Origin: Brienomyrus brachyistius
Lineage: Eukaryota; Chordata; Actinopteri; Osteoglossiformes; Mormyridae
NCBI RefSeq assembly: GCF_023856365.1
Contig: NC_064544.1
Span: 24,280,399 to 24,344,398 of the forward strand
Length of the DNA stretch: 64,000 nt
Direction: 5' to 3'
Of the stretch, positions 11,928-24,599 are shown piece after piece. A program made the translations under genes and the position numbers. Under the pieces are notes generated by a model. It saw only the letters and a program-made list of their open reading frames with translations. It did no database searches and was not told the DNA's origin. Each line of letters opens with the position of its first letter. The stretch's first letter is position 1.

Positions 11928-13441
11928 CTACAAGAAAAGAGAGTCTGGGAGTCACCATTCTGCTCGCTTTGCTAAGCTATAGCAAAACAAAAGTAAATAA
12001 GGTTAATAGAGAAATAAAGCAGCTCTCCAGGTCAAACCCATGGTTCTAGAAAAGATGGAAGGAGTTTCTGGGGAATGTCACTTTGTTTAAAGCAGTCATT
12101 TGCCAAAATGTCAGACCATGTTGTTTCTTGGGTTAATGCTATAAAATTACACTGATAGCTTCGCATTCAAAGCGCCACATAAACTGCAAAAGTCAAGCAT
12201 AAATCTGGACCAAATCAAAAACACCTGGACTACAGTGTGCGAAAGGCCAACTGCTACATGTTTACAAATGTTTTCAGCATCTCAGCTGAGACAAAGCAAT
12301 GTTCATTATGTAATGTCTTCACCACAGGTAAACAAACTCTGGAAGGTTACATTTAAATGGCAGGTGGTCGAGGAGCGCAACAGAAATCACGATTAAAGCT
12401 AAAGAGAGATGTTTTATTTATTTGTGCATTTTTATTAAAATACCTCAGTGCTTCTCATTTTGAGTTATATGACCTAATATCGGCAGTTTTCACATCTCAG
12501 TTATTAATTTATATTTTACCCTCCATTTTTACCAAGTTTGAACCCAACAGATGAAAAGCAGAAGTAGACATGAAAGGAGAGGGAGCAGGCCTGAGACGCC
12601 GGAGAAGCCGGAGAAGCCGGGACGAGCAGGAAGCTGCCCGCATGTGTATCCCTCAAACATGCAGCTGGGCCTCTTCAGCGTGCCCAGACAGCACTGTGGC
12701 AAGCGACATTAAATCTCTTCCTCTTTAGACCTTAAACAAATACCTAAATAAATGATTACTTAAATAAATAAGACAAAAATACCCTGGTTGGGCAGGATAG
12801 GATCAGTGCAAAATCCATTAATCGTTTCAAGCAAGATATGTAAAACTACCCAGTGCTGTTTATTTAGGCTGGAAAAGGAGGGGAGAGCACCATGGATTTG
12901 ACATGCTTTAAAAGATTACAAGGCTGTTTATATTCATTTCTACGTGTGCTTTTTACCCATTAAACACAAAGGCCATCCTCCAAGAGCAAGGAGCCCTCAC
13001 CATCCCCAGCACACTCCCAGATTGGGCAGATTGATTAGGGTCGTTAAACTCTTAGGCTATGAACTGATATCCAGAACAGAGGCTGTATTTCAGTGTCAAG
13101 TTGGAGCTTAACACAACATGGAGATAAGCTATAGGGTTCAAACCACTAGATAGAACTTTTAAACTTTGGAAGAAAATTTGAAAAAAGGAAAAAAATCCTA
13201 ACATATTTGAAAGATAAAGGGTAGTGTAAAGTGAGAGTGCAGGTACAGCGTTTATATCTGAGCCAATGAAAGGTTGACCTTAGGATCTCTAAACTGCCAG
13301 CCAGGAGAGTTTATAAGATGCAGGTGACATATTACATGTGATTAATGTGGCAAGGTGTGTGTCAGGCATAGAAGACTGCAGCTCCTGCTTCGTATCAAAA
13401 ATAATTATAAAATAGCCACAGTCAGGCACACACACACAAAC

Positions 13442-15195
13442 GAGGGCTGGGTGATATTGCAAAATATTTTATTATGATAATCATTTAAAATATCGACTGA
13501 TATCGATAATTATCACATTATAATTTTTAAGTTATTATGTCTTTACCTCAAGGATCTATTTTTGCTTAAAAGTCTCAGGATTTCCATGAAACACATTCAG
13601 AACATGAAAAATACAAGACTTTGATTGGACTGCAAATATATCTAATTTAATGAACAAACAATACAAAAATAAATGTTTTGTCATGGGGTGCAGTGTTATT
13701 ATATTGTTGAATTTAGTATTTATTTTTATACTATTTTCAATTTTCATTTGAAATCCAGTTTAGTTTTAGTTAGTTTTCATTGTGGTTTTGTTACTTTTTA
13801 TTCAAGAAACTATACATTTCTGCTTAGTTTTTTTTATACATTTTAGTTTCAGTTTAAGTAATTTTATTTCTAGGGATAGAGTGACAGTTTCAGAACTTTT
13901 TTATGTGTCTTATCTTCTGACAATCCAATACGAATACACAGTACCAATTATGCACTCAAAATGAGCAAAAGATCCATCTATCCATCCATTCATTTTTTGT
14001 AACCGCTTATCCTATTCAGGGTCGTGGGGCATCCCGAGCCTATCCTGGAGGCTATAGGCGCAAGGCAGGGAACAACCCAAGATGGGGCACCGACCCATTG
14101 CAGGGCACACTCTCACACCAGTCACTCACACAGGCACACCTATGGGCAATCTGGTAACTCCAATTAACCTCAGAATGTTTTTGGCCTGTGGGGGGAAACT
14201 GGAGTACCTGGAGGCACCTCCATGGCAACATGGGAAGGGCATGCAAAATCCACACATGGAACCTAGGTCCCAGAGGTGGGCAACAGGGCTAACTACTGCC
14301 TCACCAAGCCACCCCTGGGCAAAACGTTTGAGGTATTATTAATCCTCATCTAAAGGCAATATTATGGATTATGTTTCCTTGAACGATTTCCATCAGGGGG
14401 AAAATAAACAAGTCATTCCTTGAGCTATACAGTATTTAAAAAATGGTATTTTTATTTGGTTATTTTTATTTTATTAGTAAGTTTTGGAAGCCATAATTAT
14501 AGTTTACATTCCGTTTTAGTTTAACTTTCATTCATTTTCATTTCAGTTTACATTTTATGTTACTGCATTACTTGTTTTGTTTTCTTTTGTCTCCACAGAA
14601 TGGGTTAGACATGGTTAAATGCTGATAAATAAAATGCTGTGTTCATATTCGTACAAGTAGAGGATGTACATTTTATCATCAGGGACTCGGGGTTCTGAAG
14701 CTAGCGGCATCCTGCATTTCATCAGATTGAAAGTGAAACTCTAATTGCTGATGTCTGTGACTGTAAGTGCTTGAATTCTGTATGTTATACCGGATGGCAA
14801 TGCTTCAAGTGGCGAATCAGGTTTACAGTTATTTAGTTTTTGTTGGCATGAGTTTTCGGCAGAGTTTACAGTACACCGCACCAATCTGCTGGGTGTCGGA
14901 TTTGAAATTGCCAAAGTACTGTCACACCACCGACACCTTTTCACCTTCTCTATTCACAATATCTCCTTTTTAAAAAATGTTGTGGCTGCTGAGCTGTCGC
15001 TTTCTTCACCAACACTTGATGTTTCCCCCGAGGGAGGGCTTTTCTATGTGTTTTTTGAGCATAGGTTATCCATTCTTAAGACTCCTATGTGATTGGTTGG
15101 AACTGTGTTCGCTGTAATGTGATAGGCTGATGTGTACCGTCAAGAAATGTTCCTTATAGATATATCAATATATCAATTATACTGCCCAGATCTAA
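13442..15195 (-). mobile_element. decayed hAT-like DNA transposon with a BED zinc-finger trace and a nested repeat
   Basis: The left end (GGGCTGGGTGATATTG, followed by TATCGATAATTATCAC) and the right end, read on the minus strand (CTGGGCAGTATAATTGATAT), resemble diverged terminal inverted repeats of the GGGCTGGGCGATAT type common in fish. Inside, 14836-14937 on the minus strand reads as a BED-type finger start: a QYFGNFKSD block, then CKLC, with a stop where a Trp is expected. The rest of the transposase is missing or unrecognisable, and a separate repeat sits at 13975-14325. The element is dead. Assignment to hAT is inferred from the BED trace and the ends. Confidence 0.6.
13975..14325 (+). 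repeat. common teleost interspersed repeat (CCATCCATT...AACCGCTTATCC type)
   Basis: It starts in CCATCTATCCATCCATTCAT, continues with GTAACCGCTTATCCTATTCAGG, and includes CACCGACCCATTGCAGGGCAC, AACTCCAATTAACCTCAG and GGGGGGAAACTGGAGTACC. I recognise this as a widespread fish repeat but cannot name the family. It is inserted in or replaces part of the hAT-like element. Confidence 0.75.
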
Positions 15196-18100
15196 CAAAC
15201 ACGGACACAGTGATACACACGCAGACATGGTAAAACACAGACATACACACATTAAGGGTTGGTGAAATTACTTTTTTGTTGGGACACAGTTAATGTGAAC
15301 AGTGGCACTTCCGGTTTGCATAAAATAGATTTGAAACACGTGTTCCAATATGTGAAAAAATTGCCTATAATTTAGGGTAGATAGTGCTATAGAGTAAACA
15401 TTATCAATTAATCATGTGAGAAAAATAATATCTGTTACTCAATGATCGCCTTGGCAACACTGTACCTTAGCAACTCATGTTTGTTAACGCAAACCTAACC
15501 GCTTATCACATAGTCAGCTAACAAGTCCAAAAGGCAGTAAACCTTGGCAAAAACGTCGCATTGCAAAATTCATGAGCAACACATGGGAAGTCGCTGCACA
15601 TGTAGGCTATATACTGCAGGTGGTGTAACCAACTTGTTTAGTTCTTCGGGTCTCTGGTTAGTTGGTGTTGGGTGAACAAAAGACTCATGGTGGTTCATGC
15701 ACTGTAGGTGCATATGTTCAGTCCCAGGTTTAGTTTCCAGCCAGTCATATGCTCGCTTACAGCACAACCTTACATGCTTCACTGGCTCTCATTGGCTGTT
15801 GTCAAGTAGAGAAATAGCATTCACATCATATTTCTGAGGACAAGCGAAAGAATGAAAAGAACAAACTTCTGCAGGGAAGTGAACATGAGTGCATAGTTCC
15901 TGTATCGGGCTCATTCCCCTCAAACAAACCATATGGGACTCATTCCCCTTGAACGTCACATCATTAACACACACATAGACACAGTAAAACACAGAAACAG
16001 TAACACAGACACAGTAACACAGGCAGGTGCTCACAAACTGCAGTCGTACCAGCATGCATCTCATTTGAGCACACAGCAAATCAAGCCCAAACCCGGGGGC
16101 CCGTCCTCCTGCCTGCAGGGATCCATAGAGCCCTATCAGATGTTAGACACCCGCTGCACTAGCAGATTTCACCCCCCGCCCCCCCACTGCACAGACCCCA
16201 TCACAGCCCCCCGAAGCCACCAGCACGCCAGAGAACCGGGAGGCTGTCCAACCCCATCAAAACATCGCAGGAGAGACAGGCGAGCGTGTTAAAGTGCTGC
16301 AATAAATCTGACATTTTGTACGCTGTGGCATCTTTGTAATGGAATTTTGTAGGGAGAAAAAGCTGCCATATCAGCGCGTGTGTGTGTGTTCTGATTGGTG
16401 GAATGAGATGTGAGCAGTCGTCAGCAATACACAAAAGCATATATTTAAAACACGGCCAACTGCTTAACATATTCGTTAGGATGCTGACACAACGGCTCGG
16501 CTAAAATGGTTGTACATAAGGAGTGCATGCCGTCGGTCCGTATTGCAGAAAAAAATGCAAACTGCAAGGTCCGCTGGCTGTGGGGGGTGAGCAGCAATGG
16601 ATGTCTGTCCCACTCATATTGTTCTCATTAATGCACTTGCATGTTTCAAGGTCAGTGCAGCCAAGAAAACTGTTTTATTCGTAAGAAATGGTGGTGCGAA
16701 AAATATGCAGATGGATTTGACCAAATAAAATGATGAGTAACCTGGGGGGGAGGGGTTCTTCACCAAGCCATGTCCTCCAGACATACATTAATAAATAGAT
16801 ATGCCATTAGATATCGGAATTGCCAAACAAATTGGTGTTGCAATTAATTAATTGGAAACGCCGCACATTCTTCCTCAGATTGTATGTCCCCCAGCCCCAT
16901 CGTGCCTACGCAGCAATACCCTGAGTAAGTCTTTTTCTGCCTGCCTTTTTATTTTGACTTGACAGTGTCAGATATTCAGCTTTATTACTATAAATTACAG
17001 CCTTAATTTGACCTGCCTCTGACACCCATTCTGTCTGGACAAATGGGGGGCATCTCAATCACTGCTGCGAGACTGACTACAACAGAGAGGGGCGAGAAGA
17101 TCTTTGCTATTTCGTCATCGCAAAGCAACTACCATTTACAATTCTCTAAGGACAGTGAGCTTTGACTGGCAGCTGCAGGATTTTTAAGCCGATGGTTATG
17201 AGAGAACCGAAAAAGATGCAAAAGTAGCAAAAACATGTGTTCATCACCCAATGAATGCAACATTCTCAGCAAAAAAAATCATATATATATAATCACACCT
17301 TCTTTTAATTATAATTAACATGCTGCAGACAAACTGTACAAAAAAAAAATCACTTTGATAGTCAAACATGTGCCAGAATTAAATATGAAGGGCTCATCCT
17401 TTTGATGGAATAATATTTTAAATGATACATAGATATCAATTCAATCTTTATGTCTCCTGAGAGTCATATTCGACTTAGAAAACGTGGAAGATAATCAAAT
17501 CTCTGTGCTCGCTGGACATAATTTAGATGAAAATGATTTGACTTTTAGCCAAGTCGGAAAAAAGAGCTCCTTAAAATGTTGAACTATGCAAAGCGACTTA
17601 CAGATGATAAATTGAAAGTGTTAGATGTGATCCTTTCCTGTGCAGGAAAGAAAAAAATTTTTTTAATTTAATAAAAAAAATTGAGGATAGAACTTGCAGT
17701 AATCAACACTTCTAACAAAATATATAAACAAAAAAATCCAGAGAACAGATTAATAGCTACTCGGTCATTAGGGGGAGAAATGTAAAGTAACCGTGAGATC
17801 ATCACCATAAATCTTCTTACAATTGAATAAGGATAATAAATGGTCATTTTCACTGCCATCCGCAGGTTGGAGTGGAGCCTTATGTGATGTGAGAATCCGT
17901 GTAGAACATGGCATTGTCACGGTTAATCATCTGCCTCTCCAGGGAGGAACGTCCAGGCCTGCCAGGGCTCTGAGAAGCAGCCCTGCGCTTCGCATTTTCT
18001 TTGAACTCTGAACCATTATTTGGAAGCAACACACACCTCTGGCCCAAAGGTCTCGCTGCACAAAGTCCAAGTTTCAGCCTCAGAAAAATTCTGTAGGCAA

Positions 18101-21100
18101 AATTGTTTAAACGCCTAGCTGTTTTGGCATTAAGCTTTAAAAATACCTACACGGATACTGGCGGTAATGTTAATAAACAATCAAAGAATGTTACAAATAT
18201 CATACATTGAACGATTAAAAGACTGATGCACGAAGCCTTTGGCGGGACCAGGCCAACACAAGCATTTCCACAGCATGAAAAGCACTACGGAAGACACACA
18301 GCTTAAAAGCTATTTAGTCACGACAAAGAATCATCAGTTGTCGTAGCATGTACTGTATATAAAAAGCCTGTCTGGTAGTCACATTCTTCCTGTTTAGGAG
18401 TGAGTCATTGGCAACTCTGACTCGCTTACAACACGCCACACACTGGATGTTATTCCTGCTAGACGACTGGTTAGCGCTGCCTAACTCAGGCTGCCATCGG
18501 TGTTAGCGTTCTGCCCAACGTTCCTCCTGCATTCTAACGGAAAGCAGATGTACGCAGACTGGAGATTCTGGGGTGAGGCGCAGACGTGGTCTTTGTTCTC
18601 CTGGGGCTACAAGCACACAGTTTCTTCATTGTGACTCTATTTTGGCATGAATGAAACCCCTAATTCCCTGCAGCGTTCCTGGCCCGAAACAAAAGTACTT
18701 TCAGGTGCCTAAACTGTGTCCCTCTGTCTGTTTTCAGTTTTAAGTTAACATGCTAACGCAGGCTGTTTCTGTTCCGCAGGGGGTGCGGTATTAGAGTTTT
18801 GTGTACTTTGGAGGTTTTGTCCATCATTCTAATGTGTTGCCAGGATAGATACTTGAGGGGGGTTAGGTTAGGATTTTCAGAGGTGCTGGGTAAATGAGGG
18901 TCAATGCAGTTCATGACAATCTTTCCCAAAATCGTCCATAAACTCTTAAAAAAGGGGTAAATTTGGCAGGCCAGGGTCCCTGGGGGTCCCAAGCTCAGCG
19001 CATGTTTCACTCAGGCGCTTTGAGAACGGGCCTTTGCATGTTCATCTTGGAAAGTCAAGCTTCTCATGATGGCTGTATCATTGAAATTTATGGTCTCAGT
19101 CTTGGTGGGATGTGTGCAGCTACTCAACGATCATTCAGAGATTCTGCTCCAAAGCAGACAAAGGGGAACAAAACTAAATAATGGAAAAAGAAAAGAAAAA
19201 ACCTGGAATTTAAAACGGCCCGCTGTCGACTTCCAGACATCGACCAAAAACTGTTGCGCAATTATAGCCTGTTTGCTCTTCTGAGAAGATCTGAAAAGCC
19301 AGATATGTATCTATAGCAATCAGTTAGATATCACAGACACTGAATTATTCGAAACAATCATTTATCTGTCTCTTTATTCTCTTTTTCAACTAATTTTACT
19401 TCAATATGTGGTTATTAGCAGAATGTTCTAAGACCAACAGCTTTTCATAGTTTTTCTCCACGTTTTTGTTATATCATGATTATTCTCTCTAGTTGGCCTG
19501 ACATGTACATAACACCTGTATTTGCAGAATCAGGAAGTGCTTGGTGTGTAGACGCAGCAGAACACCACGTCCTTAACATGTGTCTGATTGGAAAGGGAGA
19601 CGATCCATGCCGTGCCCTTGCACTCTGCTTCGGTCCCGCTGGTGTTTCCCTTCAGGCTGTACCTTGACCCCTAATTTATCCTCTGTTTAATCTGAACTAA
19701 ATAAACCGCTACACAAGACAAGCAGCCTCCACAAATCAGCACAGACAGCTATCGCATGAACATGAAGTTGGAGGTAGCTGAGAAGCCCCAGCAGAGGAGA
19801 CGGGGAGAGCCACTTAACTGAATTGTCCCCCAGTGTAGCACTAAACATCCCGCTGAACCACTACGTCACATCAGTAAAGAAGAAAATGTAAGGCAATAGG
19901 ACAGCCTTCCCTACACAGGCCTGTTTAATGTGCTACCATATAGCCTAGCATGAGGTCCAGCAAATACAGCATAATTAACATGCGTGCTAATCATGAAGCA
20001 GACACTGCCAGGTCACTCTCAGTTCTCATTCTGACCCTTTCTGAAGTCTTACCAAAATTTTTTATTGCTCTTCAAGTGGTGGATCAATGCAATGCATAAT
20101 GTAACAAAAAGTCCTGTTTCAGTGGGATATATTTTGTCTTCAAAGCCTTTTCAACAAATAATCTGTCCAGAATGCAAAAATACAGAAGTGAAAGATCAGC
20201 ACCTATGTAGACCGAACAGACTCTTCTGGAATGCCCCTCTAAGTAGCCCACAGATTTATGATTTAAGAAACCTTAAGTTCTTCTGTCTATCCCTGTTTAA
20301 TGGGTTCCTGTACATAATAGGATAAGTTCATAATGCTTTTTCAATGTCATGTAGTGTGATTATGCATCTGCTCCAGCCAGGCATATAAAGGCCCCCTTCA
20401 AGCCTAGACTGCAACAGCAAGACTGGGGTCTTGCGCCTCTCTCTGGGTAACATAACCTAATCATGTCATGCTCCATATTTCTCAACAGAGACGCACATTT
20501 TCTTTAAAAACATCAAATCGGTATTTGACTATATCTTAGTATTGATTTTTCTTAAAGTCTTGATCTGTAGTTATTTCTTTTGACAGCAAATTTTCGTTCG
20601 ATAAGGTGTTACAGTTGAAACCTTTTTCGCCTTTAGAGTATGCTCTATGAAAACGAGTCTGGCACATGTTTGTCCTGCCGTTCAGTGCGATAACTCTGCC
20701 AGCTAGAGCAGTCAGCAGAGGGCCTGGCTGTGAGGGCCACCCAGGTCACTTTCCCAGAGTCGCACAGAAGAGGATGATACCAAAAGCCTGATCAGGTCAC
20801 GCATCCCAGCAGATGTCTGAGAAGCTGCTGTGCAGAGCCTTCTTGTTTACGACAAACTGCTCCGCATTTGCAGGGACGGGGCCATAAGCCAAAAATCCAT
20901 TTACACCAGAGCTCTTCTTTACTTTATGAACCTGTTCTGCATGTGCACATTCTTTCTGGATGGGTCGGACTACAGGATGGTTGGGGTTTGGGGTATGTAC
21001 ACGCATATTTTGTATGTCTATGTTTTGTGTGACTGTATTGTGGCTGAACTATAAACTTGATCAATTACCTTTGTACCGCGTGTCAGTCGGTTTTTTTAAG

Positions 21101-21116
21101 TTTCTATTTCTATATT

Positions 21117-21134
21117 TGCCACCAGGGGGCACTC
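21117..21134 (+). promoter_or_regulatory. CTCF-type binding motif
   Basis: TGCCACCAGGGGGCACTC matches the core CTCF consensus CCACCAGGGGGC closely. It is deep in the intron. Occupancy cannot be known from sequence. Confidence 0.55.
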
Positions 21135-22603
21135 ATCCTGACAAAAATGCAAAAAGTCTGTTGTATTAAATGGTGCTTGGCAATGCAAAAGGGTAAAAAT
21201 AAGTACAATTAACAACCAAACAAATTAATAAATGGCGTATCAAATACAATTTAAATATAGCTTAAATATAGTGCTCTAAAACTGAATCAAATCAGACTGA
21301 AAGAAATATGTTGTATATTTCATTATTTTATTATCTGTTTTGTGTAAGTTTCTGTCACACTAAAATTACAGAATGAAATGGAGTTATTTTCTTGCTAACA
21401 GAAGCTACAGAGTTAAATGCTACACTTTTAATTTCAGTGGTGGACGATTACTGTACAAGCGATTAAGAAAACGGTTATTTTTAATTGGTAATTAGGACTT
21501 GGTGTTTGGGTAAACAAATGCACAGCGGTTGGGGGGAGGAGATGAGAAGGGGAGGGAGGGGGGCAGGCTGGTCCATGGGCTGGGGAGGTCATTGCTCTGC
21601 AAGGCAGTGACAGTGTGACAAACAGGGCAGCCTATACACTTCCAGAAACCCGCCTCCCCCACCTGGCTCTGCCCACAGAGGGACGCCTGTTAAACACGGA
21701 TGCTACCCTTCTGCAAACAGAGGTCAAAGTGTTTATGGAAGTGATATATGCCTATGTTTCATTATACTGTTGCGCTGTTAAATTACCTGCACAGTCCGCA
21801 GTTTATGGTTTATAGAGGCGCTTACAAAATTATATACTGCTAAACTGCACCTGATTAAAGTAAATGCATGTATAAATTGCAGACTGGTAGATGCTGAGTT
21901 AAAAACTAAATAAATATTCAAATTTATGTATGTTTGGCTCCTGCCCAGGAAATCCCTAGGAGTCAGTGCAGGCCCCCAGGCAAACTGGAAAACATTACGA
22001 AAATTAATATCATTTGAAAGGAAATGCTAAAATGGCATCTTTAAACTGACAAGGATGATTTTCTGTGAAATATTAAACAAAGGACAGCGCATCACTGGCA
22101 GAAATAACCATTTTGCAAAGAATTATGTGCTGGATTTGGGACTATTACTATATGAAATTAGAAATTTTGTATACTCATTAATTTAAAATCTGGTGACTTA
22201 CCTGCCATTCCAATCATAACGGAGATTTACTGTCAAGCACAGCACTCTATTACAATGCCAAATCACAAATAACCTTCAGTTTCTGAAATCGTCTGTGTAC
22301 ACTTAAAATTTTCTTTTCTGGAAAGATGGAATCTCAGTGTCAAAGAGCATCAAAAGAGGAGCACCTAAGAGCGGATGGTACCAGAGATGAGGAAGATAGG
22401 GAGACTAATCCTCATGTGATAAAAAAGGGGAAAAATCTCTATGAATAGAGAGTTTAGATTACACCATACAGACTGACTCCTCGTGCTCTATTCCCCTTTT
22501 CAATTCAGCCTCTCTTTTTCACATGAAGGCCTCTCGTTTCTCCGTGCATCTTAGGAGCTGATTTGATTTTTCACACTTTCGAGCAATGTTGGGAATCCAC
22601 AAG

Positions 22604-22679
22604 CCTGTCCCTCTCTCTCCCTCTTTCTCTCCTGCTCTCTCCCTCTCCCTTTCTCCCACCCTCTCTCTCCGTCTCTCTA
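22604..22679. repeat. (CT)n pyrimidine-rich tract
   Basis: Around 75 bases of CTCTCTCC-type low complexity on the plus strand. Confidence 0.85.
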
Positions 22680-22819
22680 GCTGAGCACACAATGTGCCAC
22701 ATCCGATTACTCCTGGCAGATTGTCGGAGCCAATGGTGCAAATTAGAAACCGGCACCTGCAAGAGAGGCTGGAGCATGCCAGCATGGCTAGAAGGAGAAA
22801 AACGTAGGCGAAGGAGGAA

Positions 22820-22841
22820 AACACACACACACACACACACA
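22820..22841. repeat. (AC)n microsatellite
   Basis: Uninterrupted AC dinucleotide array of 22 bases. Confidence 0.9.
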
Positions 22842-23681
22842 TCAGATGTCCGTGATGAGTTACTATTTGCGTCTTTGTTGGGATAAATACTTCAGGGGAC
22901 AACACACATTATCACAACCGCACTGGCTCGTTTGAACTGTTTGCACAAGTGAGAGCCCTGTGCTAATTCTTTGCTTCTGACACCTGGGGATCATGCCTGA
23001 TATTTTTTTAAGCATCTAAAAATGAACCAACTAATATGTAACAAATCAATAGGAACAGAGAAAAACAAGCCTTGGCCAGTAACAGGAGGCTGGACTTGCT
23101 GTATAGAAAAACACTTTGGCTGCAAAAAGCGGCAGAAACGCATTAAAGCCAAATTGTAGGTCAAGCAAAGGTAATGGCTTGATTACTGTACACCTGGACC
23201 TGACCCTCACGCTCCCATTAATCCCGATCTGTCACCCAGTGCTATCAGCTTACCGGCAGCTGGGAGGCAGGGGACAAAGCAGGCAAGAGCGGAACGAGCA
23301 GGGCGGCGGCTTCGTGCATATCATGGATGGCGTTCCCCGCTCGGCTGAGTGTCAGCTCACAGCCAACAAAAGGCCTCTTGGTGCACTATTATGTGTGATG
23401 AATGAGTGAGACAGAGGTGTGTTTAAATGTCCAACCATTGTTCTATCCCTGCTCACATCCGTACGGTAATCACTTACAGGACACCTCCCCCTTCTTAGAT
23501 AAATAGAAAACAGTTCTTATTTAACACAACTTAAGTTTCACTGTACATTTGTTTTTTTAAAGTAATCTAAAACTTCCTCAATATTCAGTTACATGTGTTT
23601 ACTTCTGGGAACACTAAACACTTTTCAGATTTAACTGGTGCAACAGCAGCTACTTTGTGGTATTTAGATGCAACTTCTCAA

Positions 23682-24302
23682 GTGTCTGCGATGTCTGTCT
23701 AGCCTGTGTTGTTGCACAGGAGGTGTCTGCGATGTCTGTCTAGCCTGTGTTGTTGCACAGGAGGTGTCTGTGATGTCTGTATTGCCTGTGCCGTTCCACA
23801 GGAGGTGTCTACAATGTCTGTCTAGCCTGTGTTGTTGCACAGGAGGTGTCTGCGATGTCTGTCTTGCCTGTGTTTTTGCACAGGAGGTGTCTGTGATGTT
23901 TGTCTTGCCTGTGTCGTTGCATAGGAGGTGTCTGAAATGTCTGTTTTGCCTGTGTTGTTGCACAGGAGGTGTCTGCAATGTCTGTCTTGCCTGTGTCGTT
24001 GCACAGGAGGTGTCTGAGATGTCTGTCTTGCCTGTGTCGTTACACAGGAGGTGTCTGCGATGTTTATCTTGCCTGTGTCGTTGCACAGGAGGTGTCTGTA
24101 ATGTCTGTCTTGCCTGTGTTGTTACACAGGAGGTGTCTGCAATGTCTGTCTTGCCTATGTCGTTACACAGGAGGTGTCTGAGATGTCTGTCTTGCCTGTG
24201 TTGTTACACAGGAGGTGTCTGTGATGTCTGTCTTGCCTGTGTCGTTGCACAGGAGGTGTCTGCGATGTTTGTCTTGCCTGTGTCGTTGCACAGGAGGTGT
24301 GT
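23682..24302. repeat. 41-bp minisatellite, 15 units
   Basis: Fifteen head-to-tail units begin at 23682, 23723, 23764, 23805 and so on to about 24297, each starting GTGTCTGNGATG and containing TGCCTGTGTYGTTGCACAGG. Units differ by a few substitutions with no indels between them. Because 41 is not a multiple of three, an open frame passes through all three frames of the unit in turn; several long Cys-rich or Gln/Arg-rich frames result on both strands. These are not annotated as genes. Confidence 0.97.
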
Positions 24303-24599
24303 GCATTATCGGCTGTATCAAGAAGTTGACCCAATGGGCACAGATGAATATCGTCACCCTTGAGAAAACCCCTGCCTGTGTCCACAGGGTCACACCAGGC
24401 TGGTCTTTCTTCACCTGCTGGCTGTTCCATTGTTAACAAAGTTTTCTGGTGTCAGTGCTGGACAGGCCCGTTGACGCACCTGACGGCAGAATCACCGTAC
24501 AGTGGTGCATGCAGAGCTGGTAGTGCTTCAGTTCAGTCCCCTCCTTCTCTCCTTCCCTCCTTTCCTTCATAAACAGCAACCTCAGCATCAGCCCATGGG

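Noticed and set aside
20383..20400. TATA-box-like ATATAAAGGCCCCC
   Set aside because: No CpG island, initiator or open frame follows; isolated TATA-like strings are expected by chance.
22604..22690. Plus-strand 3' splice site after the CT tract (TCTCTAG)
   Set aside because: No exon-like sequence follows; the CT tract is simple low complexity.
23682..24302. CRISPR-like array
   Set aside because: Units are contiguous with no unique spacers, in a vertebrate genome.
23668..24363. 231-codon Cys-rich open frame
   Set aside because: Lies almost wholly in the 41-bp minisatellite; overlapping frames are open on both strands.
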